Shown: piece after piece, positions 62,140 through 64,000 of the stretch | Position numbering within the stretch: the stretch's first letter is position 1 | Layout: each line of letters begins with the position of its first letter | Source of the DNA: Treponema bryantii | GTDB taxonomy: Bacteria; Spirochaetota; Spirochaetia; Treponematales; Treponemataceae | NCBI RefSeq assembly: GCF_036492245.1 | Contig: NZ_AP025286.1 | Span: 2,666,001-2,730,000 of the forward strand | Reading direction: 5' to 3' | DNA length: 64,000 bases | Translations under genes and position numbers: made by a program | The notes under the pieces: generated by a model | Seen by the model: only the letters and a program-made list of their open reading frames with translations | Database searches by the model: none | Told to the model about the DNA's origin: nothing

Positions 62140-62703
62140 ATGGCAGATAACAAAGGAAAATCAGTTATTCGTCAGGTTGTAGCAATCGGTATTGGTGCTG
62201 CAATTTTTGTTGCTTTAACAACAGTTCAGATTCCAATCGGATTCGTTCCTAATACAGCTTTGCAGGTACGTGCCGCTGTTTTGACTTTCTTTGCAGCAGT
62301 ATTCGGCCCTGTAGCAGGCTTTGCAATAGGTTTGATTGGACATGCTTTAGGAGATGCACTTTTCTATGGAAGTGTATGGTGGTCATGGGTTTTTCCGGAT
62401 GCAATCTTTGGTTTGCTCGTTGGTCTTTTTGCAAAAAAATATGCAATTGAAGAAGGTGGATTCGGTTTTAAACAGTGCCTCGGATTCAATCTTGTTCAGG
62501 TTCTTTCAAACCTAATTGCATGGGCTTTGATTGCTCCAGTTCTTGATATTGTAATCTACAAGGAACCTGCAAACAAAGTTTTCATTCAGGGAATCACAGC
62601 TGCAATCACAAATCTTGTAATTGTTGCAATTCTCGGAAGCCTTCTTGCTTTTGGTTATTCAAAAATCAAAACAAAATCCGGTTCATTGAAAGAAGAAGAA
62701 TAG
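62140..62703 (+). CDS. ECF transporter substrate-binding (S) component, UPF0397/COG4720 type
   Basis: A 187-residue membrane protein with about five to six spans and the family pattern VVAIGIGAAIFVALT, FFAAVFGPVAGFAIGLIGHALGD, YGSVWWSWVFPDAIFGLLVGLF. Members are annotated as riboflavin S components, while some have been predicted to transport methionine or its precursors; the sulphur context favours the second. A two-domain ECF ATPase follows. The start is after AAAAGAGGTGTTAT. Confidence 0.8.
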   Translation: MADNKGKSVIRQVVAIGIGAAIFVALTTVQIPIGFVPNTALQVRAAVLTFFAAVFGPVAGFAIGLIGHALGDALFYGSVWWSWVFPDAIFGLLVGLFAKKYAIEEGGFGFKQCLGFNLVQVLSNLIAWALIAPVLDIVIYKEPANKVFIQGITAAITNLVIVAILGSLLAFGYSKIKTKSGSLKEEE

Positions 62704-62715
62704 TTTTTTATATAC

Positions 62716-62754
62716 GGTCGTCATCCCGATTTCTGGAAGGCGACCTTTTTTTTT
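62716..62754 (+). terminator. rho-independent terminator after the ECF S-component
   Basis: GGTCG (62716-62720) pairs with CGACC (62741-62745), extended by imperfect pairs, followed by nine T. It separates the S-component from the ATPase gene, which then needs its own promoter or readthrough. Confidence 0.6.
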
Positions 62755-62768
62755 CATCTTAATCTTGT

Positions 62769-62783
62769 TATAATCATTCCAAA
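62769..62783 (+). promoter_or_regulatory. -10 box of the ECF ATPase gene, likely leaderless
   Basis: TATAAT at 62769-62774 lies 9 nt before the ATG at 62784 and no Shine-Dalgarno is present. The -35 region is only a T-run. Confidence 0.4.
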
Positions 62784-64000
62784 ATGGAATCCATCATCAG
62801 TTTTAGAAACGTAAGTTTCCAGTATCGGACTAAATCAACTCCTACTCTAAAAAATATAAATCTCGAAATCAAAAAAAGCGAAAAAATATTAATTATAGGT
62901 TCTTCTGGTTCTGGAAAATCAACAATAGCTAAATGTATAAATGGACTCATTCCATCAACTTATGCCGGAAAACTCGAAGGCGAAATTTCTGTCTGTGGAG
63001 AAAATCCGGCTGAAGCAGGAATTTTTGGAATCTCAAAACACGTAGGAACAGTTTTACAGGATACAGACGGACAATTTATTGGCCTTACCGTTGCAGAAGA
63101 TATTGCCTTTGCACTTGAAAACGACAACGTTCCTAGCAAAGAAATGCACGAAAAAGTTCTTGAAGCAGCAAAAACTGTTGATGTAGAAAAGCTCTTAAAA
63201 GCAGTTCCGGCTACTTTAAGCGGCGGTCAGAAACAGCGTGTTTCACTTGCCGGCATTCTTGTGGACAATGTAGAAGTCCTTCTTTTTGATGAGCCTCTTG
63301 CAAATCTTGATCCGGCAGCCGGGAAACGTATTATTTCACTTATAGATAAAATCAATGCCCAAACAGATAAAACTGTAATCATAATTGAACACCGTCTCGA
63401 AGATGTTTTATACAAAAAGGTCGACAGGATTATTGTAGTTGAAGACGGTCAGATAGCCATCGATACAACTCCTAACGAACTTTTGAGTACAGACATTCTC
63501 CCTCAAAAAGGAATCAGAGAACCTCTATACATTGCCGCCCTCAAACACGCCGGCTGTAAACTTCAAGCCCAGGATAATCTTGAAAATATTGAAACAATGA
63601 ATCTTGAGCCTTATAAAGAAAATCTAAGAAAATGGTTCCAGCAGATTCAGATTCCGGCATCACAACCGTCAGAAGAAATTGTCCTTGAATTAAAAAATGT
63701 TTCCTTTGCTTATGATAAATCAAAAACGAATACTGTCGAAAACATCAGTTTTAAAATTCACAAGGGAGAGATGGTCAGCATCGTTGGAACAAATGGTGCC
63801 GGCAAATCTACAATAGCATCTTTAATCTGCGGTTTTAACAAACAGGATTCCGGAGAGATTTTCTTAAACGGTCAGGAGATTTCAAATCTTTCTATTAAAC
63901 AGCGCGGCGAAAAAATCGGCTTTGTAATGCAGAACCAGAATCAAATGATCTGCAAATCTATAATATATGATGAAACTGCCCTTGGTCTTGCCGTGCGAAA
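62784..64000 (+). CDS. ECF transporter ATPase with two ATP-binding domains (partial)
   Basis: The frame is open from ATG 62784 to the window edge (405 residues), so the C-terminus is missing. The first domain has IGSSGSGKSTIAKCING, VLQDTDGQFIGLTVAEDIAF, LSGGQKQRVSLAGIL and VLLFDEPLANLDP. The second begins ~residue 293 with LELKNVSFAYDKSK and Walker A VGTNGAGKSTIASLICG. The double-ATPase form (YkoD/CbiO-CbiO type) together with an S component of the UPF0397 type makes an ECF importer; a membrane T component should follow outside the window. Confidence 0.9.
   Translation, partial: MESIISFRNVSFQYRTKSTPTLKNINLEIKKSEKILIIGSSGSGKSTIAKCINGLIPSTYAGKLEGEISVCGENPAEAGIFGISKHVGTVLQDTDGQFIGLTVAEDIAFALENDNVPSKEMHEKVLEAAKTVDVEKLLKAVPATLSGGQKQRVSLAGILVDNVEVLLFDEPLANLDPAAGKRIISLIDKINAQTDKTVIIIEHRLEDVLYKKVDRIIVVEDGQIAIDTTPNELLSTDILPQKGIREPLYIAALKHAGCKLQAQDNLENIETMNLEPYKENLRKWFQQIQIPASQPSEEIVLELKNVSFAYDKSKTNTVENISFKIHKGEMVSIVGTNGAGKSTIASLICGFNKQDSGEIFLNGQEISNLSIKQRGEKIGFVMQNQNQMICKSIIYDETALGLAVR

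Noticed and set aside
1-64000. CRISPR arrays, rRNA or tRNA genes, insertion sequences with transposase
   Set aside because: No regularly spaced repeats, no cloverleaf or rRNA segments recognised, and no transposase-like protein in any frame.

Overview
The window looks like chromosome of a host-associated Treponema or close relative (Spirochaetota). The evidence is low GC, a surface protein with repeats of a type I know from spirochaetes, starch-degrading enzymes, four-iron-ferredoxin and radical-SAM proteins typical of strict anaerobes, and no sign of aerobic respiration. This assignment is inference; no rRNA gene is present to prove it.

Layout. 1-9570: the end of a TatD-like nuclease, two small membrane proteins, a PflX-like radical SAM protein, and a malQ / GH13 amylase pair. 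9571-17131: a tightly packed operon that looks like an undescribed RiPP (modified peptide) system. It has a 49-residue hydrophobic precursor, a radical SAM enzyme, a PqqD-like/GNAT-like fusion, a LolA-like protein, a small membrane protein, an ABC exporter, a secreted C39-like peptidase, a possible beta-barrel and a CPBP membrane protease. Converging on it is a two-gene operon (17136-18509) with a membrane-anchored HTH protein; both operons have the same unusual promoter layout (TTATGACC-N22-TATAAT). 18609-25063: a threonine-synthase-like protein without the PLP lysine, argR, a surface-repeat protein, a TlpA / CXXC peptide / polyferredoxin operon, and pgi.

25151-64000 is a large sulphur/methionine region. 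It holds metE-metF, a MalY-type lyase overlapping an Rrf2 regulator, cysK, metNIQ with an M20 deacylase, a cystine-type amino-acid ABC transporter, two sulphonate-type ABC systems, an ECF transporter, two paralogous LysR regulators, and three separate pairs of nitrogenase component-1-like (NifDK-like) proteins. Each NifDK-like pair lies beside cysK or behind an importer, and a NifX-like cofactor protein follows the third. No nifH, nifE, nifN or nifB is in the window. A 23-bp palindrome (ACCTA-N9-TAGGT core) occurs at nine promoters or promoter positions in this region and appears to tie the operons into one regulon. The nearby Rrf2 (CymR-like) protein is the best candidate regulator.

Reading: importers bring in organosulphur compounds, the nitrogenase-like reductases release usable sulphur or a thiol from them, and CysK, MalY, MetE and MetF carry it into cysteine and methionine. 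The substrates are unknown. A GH2 beta-galactosidase with its own LacI-type operator lies inside this region and seems unrelated.

Several genes, mostly on the minus strand, have -10 boxes only 6-9 nt before their start codon and no Shine-Dalgarno, suggesting common leaderless mRNAs.
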